From Methanothermobacter tenebrarum (GTDB taxonomy: Archaea; Methanobacteriota; Methanobacteria; Methanobacteriales; DSM-23052), in the NCBI RefSeq assembly GCF_003264935.1, contig NZ_QLOE01000005.1:1-64000 (forward strand): a stretch of DNA of 64,000 nucleotides, given 5' to 3'. Position numbers and translations under genes: made by a program. Positions within the stretch are counted from its first letter, which is position 1. Every line of letters starts with the position of its first letter. A model generated the notes under the pieces. That model did not search any database. It was not told where the DNA came from and saw nothing but the letters and a program-made list of their open reading frames with translations. Of the stretch, positions 44,709-53,539 are shown in pieces.

Positions 44709-45500
44709 TTATTCTTTTCCTATTATCTTTTTAGGCTTACTTTCCCTGAATAGTGAACTTTCGATTGATAATTTCACTATGTCGTGTTCCTTGACCTTGA
44801 AGTCGTTGTTTTCCACAATGTAAATGTCGGGTTTTACATTAGCTCTTATATCATAGTCTACCCTTACCTGTGACGTGTTTTCACCAACTTCTATAACCTC
44901 GCCGAAGGTATAATCCCTGTAATATCTTACCCTGAATATTATGAAAATGGCTGCAACAGCGACCAATGCAAATATTAACACTCCAAGCGAAGGCAATAAT
45001 GTGAATGAGAACAGACTATAAATAAGGGGATTGTTCGCAACTATAATTATCAAGAAGCCTACTGCAATATACATTAAAAAAAAGTCTCGATAGGCCTGAA
45101 AATCATCAGGATACATTATCTTAATCTGATAATATAAGATATATGCCACCAATAGTATGAGGATTATGCTAACAGGAAGGAATATGAAAAGTGAAAGAAT
45201 ATTAAAGGCGTATAATATTGATGTGATAATGAATGCTGCCGCGGATACCTGAAGCTTCAAAACAGCATTCTCCTTTTCACCAGGGTCAAAAAAAACATCC
45301 CCACTAATATTCTCCTCACCCTTTTCACTTGTCACTTGACTTTTGGATGCTCTTTCCAATCCAAGTTTTATCCCGGAGACCTTCTCTTTAACATTCCCTG
45401 ATTTTATCCTCTCGGGGAGTTTTACAAGTTCTAGGACAAGGGTGCCTAACAATCTAAAAATTGTTATAAATATTTCACCCAAAGTTGAAAAAAACCCCAT
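44709..45500 (-). CDS. multi-pass membrane protein (DUF2101-like) within the pilin cluster
   Basis: The 263-residue protein has an N-terminal amphipathic or membrane segment, a charged linker (about 35-75), then about five hydrophobic helices (about 83-200) and a cytoplasmic or external C-terminal beta-rich domain of about 60 residues (TFGEVIEVGENTSQVRV, then KVKEHDIVKL). I recall this as the DUF2101 family, seen only in methanogens. Its location between two pilin genes suggests a role as membrane platform or anchor for the pilus, but this is inference. Confidence 0.65.
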   Translation of the reverse strand: MGFFSTLGEIFITIFRLLGTLVLELVKLPERIKSGNVKEKVSGIKLGLERASKSQVTSEKGEENISGDVFFDPGEKENAVLKLQVSAAAFIITSILYAFNILSLFIFLPVSIILILLVAYILYYQIKIMYPDDFQAYRDFFLMYIAVGFLIIIVANNPLIYSLFSFTLLPSLGVLIFALVAVAAIFIIFRVRYYRDYTFGEVIEVGENTSQVRVDYDIRANVKPDIYIVENNDFKVKEHDIVKLSIESSLFRESKPKKIIGKE

Positions 45501-45512
45501 CTATTCCCCCCG

Positions 45513-45953
45513 TCAGGAGACCTTTGAAATCGTGATCACTATATTCGCGTTTCTATTTGGCCAATGGACAACGGCTTTATACCAACCCCTATTTAAGGTT
45601 GGACTATTGAGTGTGATGTTACCATATTCTGTGGTGGCTTTTATAGTCTTTACTGTGTTGTTACTTAGGGTTAAACTAAAATATATTACCTTGTTGGCCT
45701 GATCAAAGCCTATTGTCCCATTCCGGGGTACGTAGAATGTTACTGTTCTCTTGGCTCCGGGTCCATTAGCATATACTATGTTAGCGGCGTTCGCAATACT
45801 TTCAACCGCAACCTTTGCATCCGAAGCCCTTGAAACATCGTTACTGGCATCTATTGCCATTCCTACTAGGGGTATTGTCACAGTCCCAAGTATTAATATG
45901 GTTATTAGGATTAGCATAAGATATTCAAACGAAACCTGGCCTCTATCATCCAT
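45513..45953 (-). CDS. type IV pilin with class III signal peptide (DUF361-type)
   Basis: From ATG 45953 the protein begins MDDRG, then QVSFEYLMLILITILILGTV, a perfect QxSxEY class III signal for cleavage after Gly. The mature part (about 125 residues) includes conserved pilin features: AVESIANAANIVYANGPG, and a beta-rich tail with NNTVKTIKATT. It is the first pilin after the peptidase gene and a good candidate for the major subunit. The longer frame (GTG 45962) adds three residues. Confidence 0.88.
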   Translation of the reverse strand: MDDRGQVSFEYLMLILITILILGTVTIPLVGMAIDASNDVSRASDAKVAVESIANAANIVYANGPGAKRTVTFYVPRNGTIGFDQANKVIYFSLTLSNNTVKTIKATTEYGNITLNSPTLNRGWYKAVVHWPNRNANIVITISKVS

Positions 45954-45989
45954 CCTTATCACATGTCTCTTTTTATAATCTAAGGTATA

Positions 45990-47135
45990 TTAGCTTATCC
46001 CCCTTATAATGCTAAGGACCTTTAAGAGTAACATTGCAAGATCCCCTATAAATAGAGATAATAGCAAGCCTATGAATATCGCAGGGGCGAATGGAACACC
46101 CCTCTTTATCCTAACCTTCCCTGGGATCTTCCCAGTCTTTGAAAGTTCAACTAAGAGTTTTATATCCTTTTTTGTGAGGCCTGCGGCCATGGATGCTAAT
46201 ACGAGTTCCCCCGGGCTTTGGAGGGTTCCGGTTTTCGCAGCCTCTTTTAATTTTTCTAGGAAACTTTTATCATCAAAATAATATTGCCCGTCTTTTTTAT
46301 AAAGTTTATAAGCTAGTATCATACCCTCTTTGAGGTCCTCTATTTTTATTTCATCTTGTAGGGCTTCTCTGGCCACTTTCCCTAAAAGTTTCCTTATAAC
46401 TTGTAGTAGGATTATGGAAGCCCATAGGATCAGTATCCCGGTTATTGTCAACTTTGGGTTCTGATATATGGAATATAATGTTATGATGGCTATTATAGCA
46501 ATTTTTGGTTTCATTGGTAGCTTAGATATCATCATTGTAAGAATATAGATTACTATCAAGGTTAATATGATGATCTGAAATTGTAGAATGGATGTTATCA
46601 TCAATGTCAAGGTTATGGCCGATGTTATTATGAGGGAGAGGATTAGACTGTTCTTATAGTCTTTTATAGGTTTTAGAAGCTCTTCTATCAGATGCTTTTT
46701 TTGTTTTAATCCGATATAAAAGACAAAGATGATGAGGAATGGGAGCATGCCCAATATACTGTTAATTATTAATGTTAGGGGGAATGGATATGATGCTATG
46801 ATAGGAAATGGCACCCCATGGATAGAATATCGTAACAAGGATGGTTGGAATGGTAAAAGCGCGGCAAGGCCCGTGAATAATTTAACGTCGCCACCAGCCC
46901 AGGCACCCAACCTTCAAAAAATATAACAGATCATGAATATCATACCAGTGAATATAAGTGCAAAAGCAAAAAAGAGAGGATCTCCCATATTATAGGAAAA
47001 TATGGCATCTAGTAGTATGCCAAGGCCTATAAGTGGGAATGTTAACCTATTAGGGATTATACCTCTCTTGAGGTCACTATATGCGGCGTATAGACTAGCT
47101 AACAATGCTACTAAAACCGGTAAAATTGGATACAT
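45990..47135 (-). pseudogene. A24 prepilin peptidase interrupted by an in-frame TGA codon
   Basis: The first part (from ATG 47135) carries the first catalytic Asp in SDLKRGIIPNRLTFPLI, and the second part carries LGAWAGGDVKLFTGLAAL, the G-x-GD motif with the second Asp. Both are in the same reading frame, separated only by TGA at 46914-46916. Related enzymes would most simply have tryptophan (TGG) there. The remainder (eight or more hydrophobic segments and an inserted soluble region around LQDEIKIEDLKEGMILAYK) continues intact to 45990. It would process the class III signals of the neighbouring pilins. Mutation, readthrough, or sequence error are the alternatives. Confidence 0.75.
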
Positions 47136-47149
47136 ACGATCACAGCCTA

Positions 47150-48742
47150 TTATTTTGCAGCTGCTTCTAGGAATGATATGAAGAGTGGGTGTGGCCTGTT
47201 TGGTCTTGATTTGAATTCTGGGTGGAACTGGCATCCAAGATACCAGGGGTGATCCTTCAACTCTATGATCTCTACCAGGAAGTCGTCTGGTGTTGTCCCA
47301 GCTATTATAAGCCCTTCCTTTTCTAGTTTTTCCCGGTATTCGTTGTTGAGTTCATAGCGGTGCCTGTGCCTTTCACTTATAAGATCTTCCTTGTACGCCT
47401 TGTGGGCGATTGTTCCAGGTCTTAGTTTGCATTTGTAGGCTCCTAGGCGCATTGTACCCCCCATCTTCTTTATCCTCTTTTGTTCTTCCATCATGTCAAT
47501 TACTGGATATGGTGTTTCTTTGTCAAATTCTGTGCTATGAGCACCCTCAAGGCCTATGTAGCGTGCGAATTCTATTACCATGCATTGCATTCCAAGGCAT
47601 ATCCCAAAGAGTGGGACCTTTTCTTCCCTGGCATACTTTGCAGCGTATATTTTACTCTCGATCCCCCTTTTACCAAAACCTCCTGGTATGAGGATCGCGT
47701 CAAATCCCTTAAGTTTTTCTTTGCTTATCTTTTCATTGGTGCTTATCCATCCTATCTCCACCCTTTTGCCAAGGTGGGCTGCGGCATGCCTCAAAGCCTC
47801 CCTTATACTCATATAGGAGTCTTCAAGTTCCACGTATTTTCCTACTATGCCCACTTTTATTGTGGGTTCTTTTATCTTGAGGGATTCCACGATCTTGGCC
47901 CAGTCTGAGAGGTCAGCAGCCCCTTTAACATCCAATTTTATCCTATCTATGATATATTCTCCCACTTTTTGTTTGTTGAGTACTAGTGGGACCTCGTATA
48001 TTGATCGGACGTCAGGGGCGTTTATTACGGCTTCTTTTTTAACGTCGCAAAAGTGTGCTATCTTCTCTTTTATCGGGGAGGTTATCGGTGTCTCGCTCCT
48101 GCATATTATCATGTCAGGGGTTAGGCCGGTGCTGCGGAGTTCCTTTGTGCTGTGTTGTGTGGGTTTGGTTTTGAATTCTCCAGCGGCCTTAAGGTATGGT
48201 ACATAGGTTACGTGTATGAACATGACGTTCTCGTATCCTTCTTCGTTTCTTAATTGTCTTAACGCTTCTAGGAATGGTTGGCCTTCTATGTCACCTACTG
48301 TACCGCCCACCTCTACTATTACAACTTCTGCTCTGCTTTTTGATGCTATTTTTCTGATCATGGATTTTATTTCGTCTGTTATATGGGGTATGATTTGTAC
48401 ACAAGATCCTAGGTATTTGCCTTTTCTTTCCTTTTCTATCACTGAAAGGTATACTTTGCCTGTGGTTATGTTGGATTCTCCTGGTAGGTTCACGTCGAGG
48501 AAGCGTTCGTAGTGTCCGAGGTCTAGGTCTGTTTCCATTCCATCTTCTGTTACGAAGACTTCACCGTGTTGGTATGGGTTTAGGGTTCCTGAGTCCCAGT
48601 TGAGGTATGGGTCGATTTTTATAGCCGCGACCTTTAACCCATAGGATCTTAGTATTCTCCCGATTGATGCTGCTGTTATACCCTTGCCAATGGAGCTTAC
48701 AACACCACCAGTTACAATTATATACTTTGCCAGGATAATCAA
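47150..48742 (-). CDS. pyrG: CTP synthase
   Basis: The 530-residue protein has the N-terminal synthetase domain ([23 protein letters not shown], in two parts; [21 protein letters not shown]) and a C-terminal glutaminase domain with GICLGMQ nucleophile and the His-Glu pair in GCQFHPEF. It converts UTP to CTP. TTG 48742 overlaps the stop of the upstream apgM gene as TTGA, with GGGAG upstream, which implies translational coupling. The prepilin peptidase gene follows on the same strand. Confidence 0.96.
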   Translation of the reverse strand: MIILAKYIIVTGGVVSSIGKGITAASIGRILRSYGLKVAAIKIDPYLNWDSGTLNPYQHGEVFVTEDGMETDLDLGHYERFLDVNLPGESNITTGKVYLSVIEKERKGKYLGSCVQIIPHITDEIKSMIRKIASKSRAEVVIVEVGGTVGDIEGQPFLEALRQLRNEEGYENVMFIHVTYVPYLKAAGEFKTKPTQHSTKELRSTGLTPDMIICRSETPITSPIKEKIAHFCDVKKEAVINAPDVRSIYEVPLVLNKQKVGEYIIDRIKLDVKGAADLSDWAKIVESLKIKEPTIKVGIVGKYVELEDSYMSIREALRHAAAHLGKRVEIGWISTNEKISKEKLKGFDAILIPGGFGKRGIESKIYAAKYAREEKVPLFGICLGMQCMVIEFARYIGLEGAHSTEFDKETPYPVIDMMEEQKRIKKMGGTMRLGAYKCKLRPGTIAHKAYKEDLISERHRHRYELNNEYREKLEKEGLIIAGTTPDDFLVEIIELKDHPWYLGCQFHPEFKSRPNRPHPLFISFLEAAAK

Positions 48743-49923
48743 CTCCCTATAAGCTTATCTAGGAGCTTCCAGGCCACTGACAGGCCTAGACTGCCCCTTT
48801 TTGCGGATTCTTCATCATATGAGCTTATATTGTCCTTTTTTATGTTTTCGCCGCAGATGGCGTATGGTACTGGGTCTTGGGTGTGTGTACCCACTTTTAT
48901 GGGTGTGGGATGATCTGCTAGTAAAGTTAAACGGAAACTATTATATGATGGCAGCTCATCTAGTAGTGGGCCTAGTATCTTGGAGTCGATATTTTCAATG
49001 GCTTTTATCTTCTCTTTTATGTTTCCTGCGTGTCCTGCTTCATCAGGAGCCTCTACATGTATGAAGATTATGTCATGATCTTGGAGTGCCTTTATTGCAT
49101 ATTTGCCCTTTGCCTTATAATCAGTGTCTAGGTAGCCGGTAGCTCCTGGTACGTTAATGTTATCTAATCCTAGGTAGACTCCTAAGCCTTTTATCAGATC
49201 CACGCCGGTTATTGTAGCACCCTTGAGACCATATTTTTCTTCTAGTGTCTCCATTGTGGGTTTTTGGCCTTGTCCCCATAACCATATCATATTCGCTGGC
49301 CTTTTACCCATTTTAGATCTTTCTATGTTGGTGGGATGATCTTTAAGTATCCTCTGGGATTCTTTTATTATCTGTTTTATTCTTTCTGCTATTTTTCCGT
49401 TGGATGGTAGATGATCCTTTATAGGTTCTCCTACTATATCATGTGGTGGTTTGGTTTTGACTTTTAGGGCTTCTCTGCCTGGGTAAATGTATAGGTTCCT
49501 GTAACTTACACCTGTATAGAATCTGCCTATTTTGAAATGTTCGTTTAGGGTTTTTATCAGTTTTGAGGATTCTTTTGTACTTATATGATCGGCGTTAAAA
49601 TCTATGAGGCGACCACCATAGACTGTTATAAAATTGCATCTGAAGGCGACATCGTCTTCTTTGAGTTTTACTCCTATACTCGCGGCTTCGAGGGGTCCTC
49701 GGCCGGTATAGTACTTTCTTGGATTGTAGCCCATTATGGCCAAGTTCGCAACATCTGATCCGGGTTCCATGCCATCTGGTATTGTTTTTAGGAGTCCGTT
49801 AGATCCTTCTTTGGCTACATGGTCCATGTGTGGCTTGTCAGCTACTTGTAAGGGTGTTTTTTCCCCGAGTTCTGGCAGGGGGTAGTCTGCCATCCCGTCT
49901 CCTATGAGTATCACGTATTTCAT
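48739..49923 (-). CDS. apgM: cofactor-independent phosphoglycerate mutase, archaeal type
   Basis: This metal-dependent enzyme of the alkaline phosphatase superfamily interconverts 3- and 2-phosphoglycerate. It begins [15 protein letters not shown] (metal-binding Asp), has [15 protein letters not shown] with the catalytic Ser, and ends with [14 protein letters not shown] and LADHPTPI carrying the other ligands. ATG 49923 is preferred over 49950 because it restores the usual start of the family and avoids overlap with hom. The next gene, pyrG, overlaps by four bases. Confidence 0.93.
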   Translation of the reverse strand: MKYVILIGDGMADYPLPELGEKTPLQVADKPHMDHVAKEGSNGLLKTIPDGMEPGSDVANLAIMGYNPRKYYTGRGPLEAASIGVKLKEDDVAFRCNFITVYGGRLIDFNADHISTKESSKLIKTLNEHFKIGRFYTGVSYRNLYIYPGREALKVKTKPPHDIVGEPIKDHLPSNGKIAERIKQIIKESQRILKDHPTNIERSKMGKRPANMIWLWGQGQKPTMETLEEKYGLKGATITGVDLIKGLGVYLGLDNINVPGATGYLDTDYKAKGKYAIKALQDHDIIFIHVEAPDEAGHAGNIKEKIKAIENIDSKILGPLLDELPSYNSFRLTLLADHPTPIKVGTHTQDPVPYAICGENIKKDNISSYDEESAKRGSLGLSVAWKLLDKLIGS

Positions 49924-49928
49924 ATTTT

Positions 49929-50945
49929 CTAAGATTGTCTGGATTTCCATATATTTATTATGTCTGTGAGTATTGCTGATGCTGTTTCGAGTGAGCCTGC
50001 GCCTTTGCCTATTACTGTTATCTCCCCTGCCAAGTCTGTGCGGAGAGTTGCCATGTTGAGAGTGCCATCAACAGCATATGGTGATGTTTCTTTCACTAGC
50101 CTTGGACCCACTCTTAGTATATCATGTGATATTTCTGCTATAAGCTTTATATGGTATCCGTCTTCCTTTGCGAGTTCTATGGCTTCTGGGGTTATCCTTG
50201 TGATTCCTGTAACCTCAACATCATCTAGGGTGCATTCTCGACCAAGTATAGCGTTTGCTAATATTACTGACTTGCATGCAGCGTCTAATCCTTCAACATC
50301 CTGTGTAGGGTCTGTCTCCGCTATTCCAAGCTCCTGGGCCTCTTTTAGTGTTTGTTCGTATGATGAGCCTTCGGCCGTCATCCTTGATAGGATGAAGTTG
50401 GTTGTACCATTAAGTATCCCTATTATAGATTCTATCCTAGAAGATGGGAGCGTTTCTTGGGCGAAGTTTATTATGGGCATGGCACCCCCAACTGAGGCCT
50501 CGAATTTAAAATTTACGTTATTTTCCCGGGCTAGGTCGATTAGTTCTTTGTAGAATAATGATAGGTGGCCTTTATTGGATGTTACAACATCCTTTCCATC
50601 TTTCATCGCCTTTGTTATGAGTGATTTTCCAGGTTCTCCTGTTATGATGTTTGTGGGTGTGACCTCTACGAGGCAATCATATTCGACCTCATCGAGTACT
50701 TGGAGGCCGTCTATGTTCTCATGGCCATGATCTGGGTAATAGGCTACGCTTCCCTTCTCTGATTTGACTTCTATGAGTTTCTGGGGGTCTAGTCCATCTT
50801 CTCGTATGGCAGCCCCTTTGGAGTCTGCGGCAGCCACTATATCAATTTTGAGGTTGTATTTTTTCTTTATTCTTTGTTGGGTTGAGCTTATAGCCTTTGC
50901 AACTCCTTGGCCAACAGCGCCAAATCCTATGATGGAAATTTTCAT
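49929..50945 (-). CDS. hom: homoserine dehydrogenase
   Basis: The 338-residue enzyme reduces aspartate semialdehyde to homoserine for threonine and methionine synthesis. The NAD(P) fingerprint is [37 protein letters not shown] and [14 protein letters not shown] form the substrate region with the catalytic Lys in DAACKSVIL. No fused ACT domain is present; a separate ACT protein is encoded just upstream. GGAGGA precedes ATG 50945. Confidence 0.95.
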   Translation of the reverse strand: MKISIIGFGAVGQGVAKAISSTQQRIKKKYNLKIDIVAAADSKGAAIREDGLDPQKLIEVKSEKGSVAYYPDHGHENIDGLQVLDEVEYDCLVEVTPTNIITGEPGKSLITKAMKDGKDVVTSNKGHLSLFYKELIDLARENNVNFKFEASVGGAMPIINFAQETLPSSRIESIIGILNGTTNFILSRMTAEGSSYEQTLKEAQELGIAETDPTQDVEGLDAACKSVILANAILGRECTLDDVEVTGITRITPEAIELAKEDGYHIKLIAEISHDILRVGPRLVKETSPYAVDGTLNMATLRTDLAGEITVIGKGAGSLETASAILTDIINIWKSRQS

Positions 50946-50975
50946 GAGAAAAATCCTCCGGATTCTCTAGACTTT

Positions 50976-51467
50976 TTATGTTTCTGTGATGACGAGTAAA
51001 CCTTCCTTTGCCCCGATTTTGTGGATCTCGTCTTCTAGTAATTTTAAGCTTTTGTGTTCTGCTTCCATTGTAATTTTGATTGTTGATGTTGTGGTTGACA
51101 TTTTAAGGGAGAGGTCGGCTACTTTAACACCTTCTAGGGTGTTTATATTATCCACTATGCCTTTTAGTTCTTCTTCTGAAATTTTACCTACTAGGATTGC
51201 GTTTACTTTTTCTTTGAGGGGTATGCCATCCTTTTCTATTATCCTTATGCCTTTTTCTGTCAGTTTTTTTATTGCAAGATCTAGTGTTTTTTCATCTCCT
51301 TCGATGGTTACCTGTACTGGTACAAATGCTCCTGTTTTAGCATCCCTTTCATGTATTATGGTGACGATATTTGCACCTACGCTGGCTATTGGTTCTAGGG
51401 CTGCTACTAGTTGTCCTGGGACGTCTTGTAGTTCGAGAACTAGGCTCATCCGCAAATTTAACACCAT
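50976..51467 (-). CDS. ACT-domain protein, probable amino-acid sensor
   Basis: The protein of about 160 residues has an ACT domain at the N terminus (LVLELQDVPGQLVAALEPIASVGANIVTI, in parts) and a second, more divergent alpha-beta half (KVNAILVGKISEEELKGIVD...). ACT domains bind amino acids. As it lies directly upstream of hom, which lacks its own ACT domain, it may regulate that enzyme. The start is unclear: ATG 51467 lacks a ribosome site, and ATG 51449 (MSLVLELQD) is a possible alternative. Confidence 0.75.
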   Translation of the reverse strand: MVLNLRMSLVLELQDVPGQLVAALEPIASVGANIVTIIHERDAKTGAFVPVQVTIEGDEKTLDLAIKKLTEKGIRIIEKDGIPLKEKVNAILVGKISEEELKGIVDNINTLEGVKVADLSLKMSTTTSTIKITMEAEHKSLKLLEDEIHKIGAKEGLLVITET

Positions 51468-51473
51468 CCCATG

Positions 51474-51686
51474 TTATTGTGTCCATTCTCCCCTTTCTAC
51501 GATTATGTTACCTTCTTCGTCTACTGGAGCGTTCCTCAGTATCCTTTTAGGGTCATGTTTCTGTTTTTTATCAGCTCTTGTCCTGTTAAGATTATCTACG
51601 ATGTAGTGTGTCTCTTCAAGTTCGGGCACTTTCTCAAGGGCCTTGGAGAACTCCTCTAGTATTTTTTCGGCTTCTTTTTCTATCAT
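51474..51686 (-). CDS. gatC: Asp/Glu-tRNA amidotransferase subunit GatC, archaeal short form
   Basis: The 70-residue protein has the archaeal GatC pattern: EKEAEKILEEFSKALEKVPELEE (in parts), YIVDNLNRTR, DPKRILRNAP and the final IIVERGEWTQ. GatC stabilises the GatA-GatB complex that amidates mischarged Asp-tRNA or Glu-tRNA; gatA and gatB are not in this window. ATG 51686 overlaps the TAA stop of asnB. The pairing with asparagine synthetase fits a shared nitrogen-amide theme. Confidence 0.82.
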   Translation of the reverse strand: MIEKEAEKILEEFSKALEKVPELEETHYIVDNLNRTRADKKQKHDPKRILRNAPVDEEGNIIVERGEWTQ

Positions 51687-53098
51687 TATTGATACCCCTT
51701 ATAAAATTCCATCCTCAGATCCTTCATGTAGGATTCATGATCAAAACCTGGTAGTATTCTCTTCCTTAGAATCTTATCTATCCCTGAGCCGTATTGGGCG
51801 GCTTTTTTAGGTCTTCTCGCGATAAAAGCTGGTACTCCTATTTCTAATGCAAGGTCGCGGAGTATGTGCTTCCTAAGACTGTCATCACTACCTTTTATCT
51901 TATAGTCTATTGGTATATTAAAGGATAGGTTTATAATTTCCTTGTTAAGGAATGGAACTCTCAATTCTGTACTTGTTGCCATTGCGGTGGCATCATCCCT
52001 TTCGAGGTTTATATGGTGCATATTTTGTATATCGGCTTTGAAGGCCTCAACAAGTTTGTTCTCGCCTTCCTTATATAATTGGAGGTAGCGATGGTATCCT
52101 CCGAAAAGTTCATCGGCTCCTTGACCTGAGAGTATAACTTGGAGTCCGTCTGCGTGGGCTGCTTTTGATGCGAAATAGAGTGGCATGGCCACACCTATCT
52201 TCATAACATTAAATTCTTCTATAGCGGCTAAGACTGGTTTTAGAGCGTCTTTGACCATCTTCACGTTAACTTCTATTATCCTAGGTTCTATTCCAAGCTC
52301 TTGAGCTGCTCTTTCCGCGAATATGAGATCTTGTGATCCTCTGCTTCCAACAGTATATAATATGGGTTTGGTATATTTTTCCGCGAGTAGGGTGAGGAGG
52401 GTGCTGTCAACCCCACCAGAGAATAATATGCCAACCTTTTTAAGTTTTCGGGTTCTCTCTTTAACAGCTTTTTTAAGCGCTTCTTCTAATTTTTCCTTGG
52501 CAGTATCATAGTCCCATTTTGCCTTGACCTTTTCTGGTAATCTTTTTAATCTTATAAGTTTGTTATTTATTAGGATTGTTCCAGGGGGCAGTCTCTTTGT
52601 ATCTTGTATGCCTATACCCCAGAGGGCTTTGCGTTCAGATGCGAATGCTATGAAATCCTTTCCAAGCTTGTAATAGAGTGGTTTAACACCTATGGGGTCC
52701 CTTGCAAGGATGATATTTTCACCATCGAAGAATGCGAATGAATAATCACCATCAAACTTGTCCATGATCATCTGGAGGGCTTCCATCAGCCCATATTCTC
52801 TTATAGAATCCGATATGAGCTTAGAGGCCGATTCTGTTCTTGGATTGTATATTCTACCATCACAGGCTATTATGTCCTGGTTTCCTAGATGGGGTGTTCT
52901 TTCATCTGTTATGAGGATATTATGGCCTATGGCCACCTCCCCATTGAACTTAGGGCTTTTCGAGCCTGTTTTTTTAGAGGCGTTTGGTCTTTTGTAGTAT
53001 ATCCTTGTGGCGTCTGGGCCTCTATGTTCTAGGATCCTCAGCATTTTGAGGAGTTTTGGGAGGGCCCCTTTACCTATGAAGCCTGCTATTGCGCACAT
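51686..53098 (-). CDS. asnB: asparagine synthetase, glutamine-hydrolyzing
   Basis: The chain starts MCAIAGFIG with Cys2 as the glutaminase nucleophile, continues with LEHRGPDATRIY and has the synthetase P-loop GILFSGGVDSTLLTLLA near residue 245 and LSGQGADELFGGYHRY. It converts aspartate and glutamine to asparagine with ATP. Length (470) is at the short end of the family, with a compact C-terminal lobe as in other archaea. The next gene, gatC, overlaps by one base. Confidence 0.95.
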   Translation of the reverse strand: MCAIAGFIGKGALPKLLKMLRILEHRGPDATRIYYKRPNASKKTGSKSPKFNGEVAIGHNILITDERTPHLGNQDIIACDGRIYNPRTESASKLISDSIREYGLMEALQMIMDKFDGDYSFAFFDGENIILARDPIGVKPLYYKLGKDFIAFASERKALWGIGIQDTKRLPPGTILINNKLIRLKRLPEKVKAKWDYDTAKEKLEEALKKAVKERTRKLKKVGILFSGGVDSTLLTLLAEKYTKPILYTVGSRGSQDLIFAERAAQELGIEPRIIEVNVKMVKDALKPVLAAIEEFNVMKIGVAMPLYFASKAAHADGLQVILSGQGADELFGGYHRYLQLYKEGENKLVEAFKADIQNMHHINLERDDATAMATSTELRVPFLNKEIINLSFNIPIDYKIKGSDDSLRKHILRDLALEIGVPAFIARRPKKAAQYGSGIDKILRKRILPGFDHESYMKDLRMEFYKGYQ

Positions 53099-53126
53099 GA
53101 TTATTGAACCCCAAAATGTGAGGCGG

Positions 53127-53519
53127 CTATTTTATCCTCTTACCGGCGTCTGGGCCTGGTTTCACAGAATATATCTCTTTTACTGTCATGAGGATGGCTG
53201 ATTTCGGCTCCACTTCACTCATAACATTCTGAGCCCATTCTACGGCCTCTTTGAAGAATTCACCTGATTTGAATATTTCTGCAACCCCTTTAAATTGGTA
53301 TGGGTGTTCTTTGGCGTTCTGGACTATAATTGACATTTTAGGGTTTTCTTCGAGGTTGCTTAGGGTCTTTTTCATGAAAACATCTACTATTAGTATCCTT
53401 TTATCGTCTATTGGCCTTGCGAATCCGATGGGCACGACATTGGGCGTGCCGTCACTGCTTGCTGTCGCCACGAAAACAAGATTTTTTTCTATGGCCTCTT
53501 TCATTTCATCAGTTAACAT
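53127..53519 (-). CDS. pyridoxamine 5'-phosphate oxidase-like FMN-binding protein
   Basis: The protein of about 130 residues shows the split-barrel fold: FVATASSDGTPNVVPIGFARPID near the start and KMSIIVQNAKEHPYQFKG in the middle (shown in parts). Such small members bind FMN or F420 and reduce unknown substrates; they are common in methanogens. ATG 53519 is chosen because GGAGTGAT lies five bases upstream; the longer frame from 53528 is possible. It shares a short spacer with the metal ATPase gene. Confidence 0.8.
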   Translation of the reverse strand: MLTDEMKEAIEKNLVFVATASSDGTPNVVPIGFARPIDDKRILIVDVFMKKTLSNLEENPKMSIIVQNAKEHPYQFKGVAEIFKSGEFFKEAVEWAQNVMSEVEPKSAILMTVKEIYSVKPGPDAGKRIK

Positions 53520-53539
53520 CTTTATCACTCCATATTCTA

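Noticed and set aside
46908-46920. TGA in the prepilin peptidase as a selenocysteine codon
   Set aside because: No SECIS-like structure was noticed, the expected residue there is not a cysteine, and Methanobacteriales are not known to use selenocysteine; left as unresolved nonsense.
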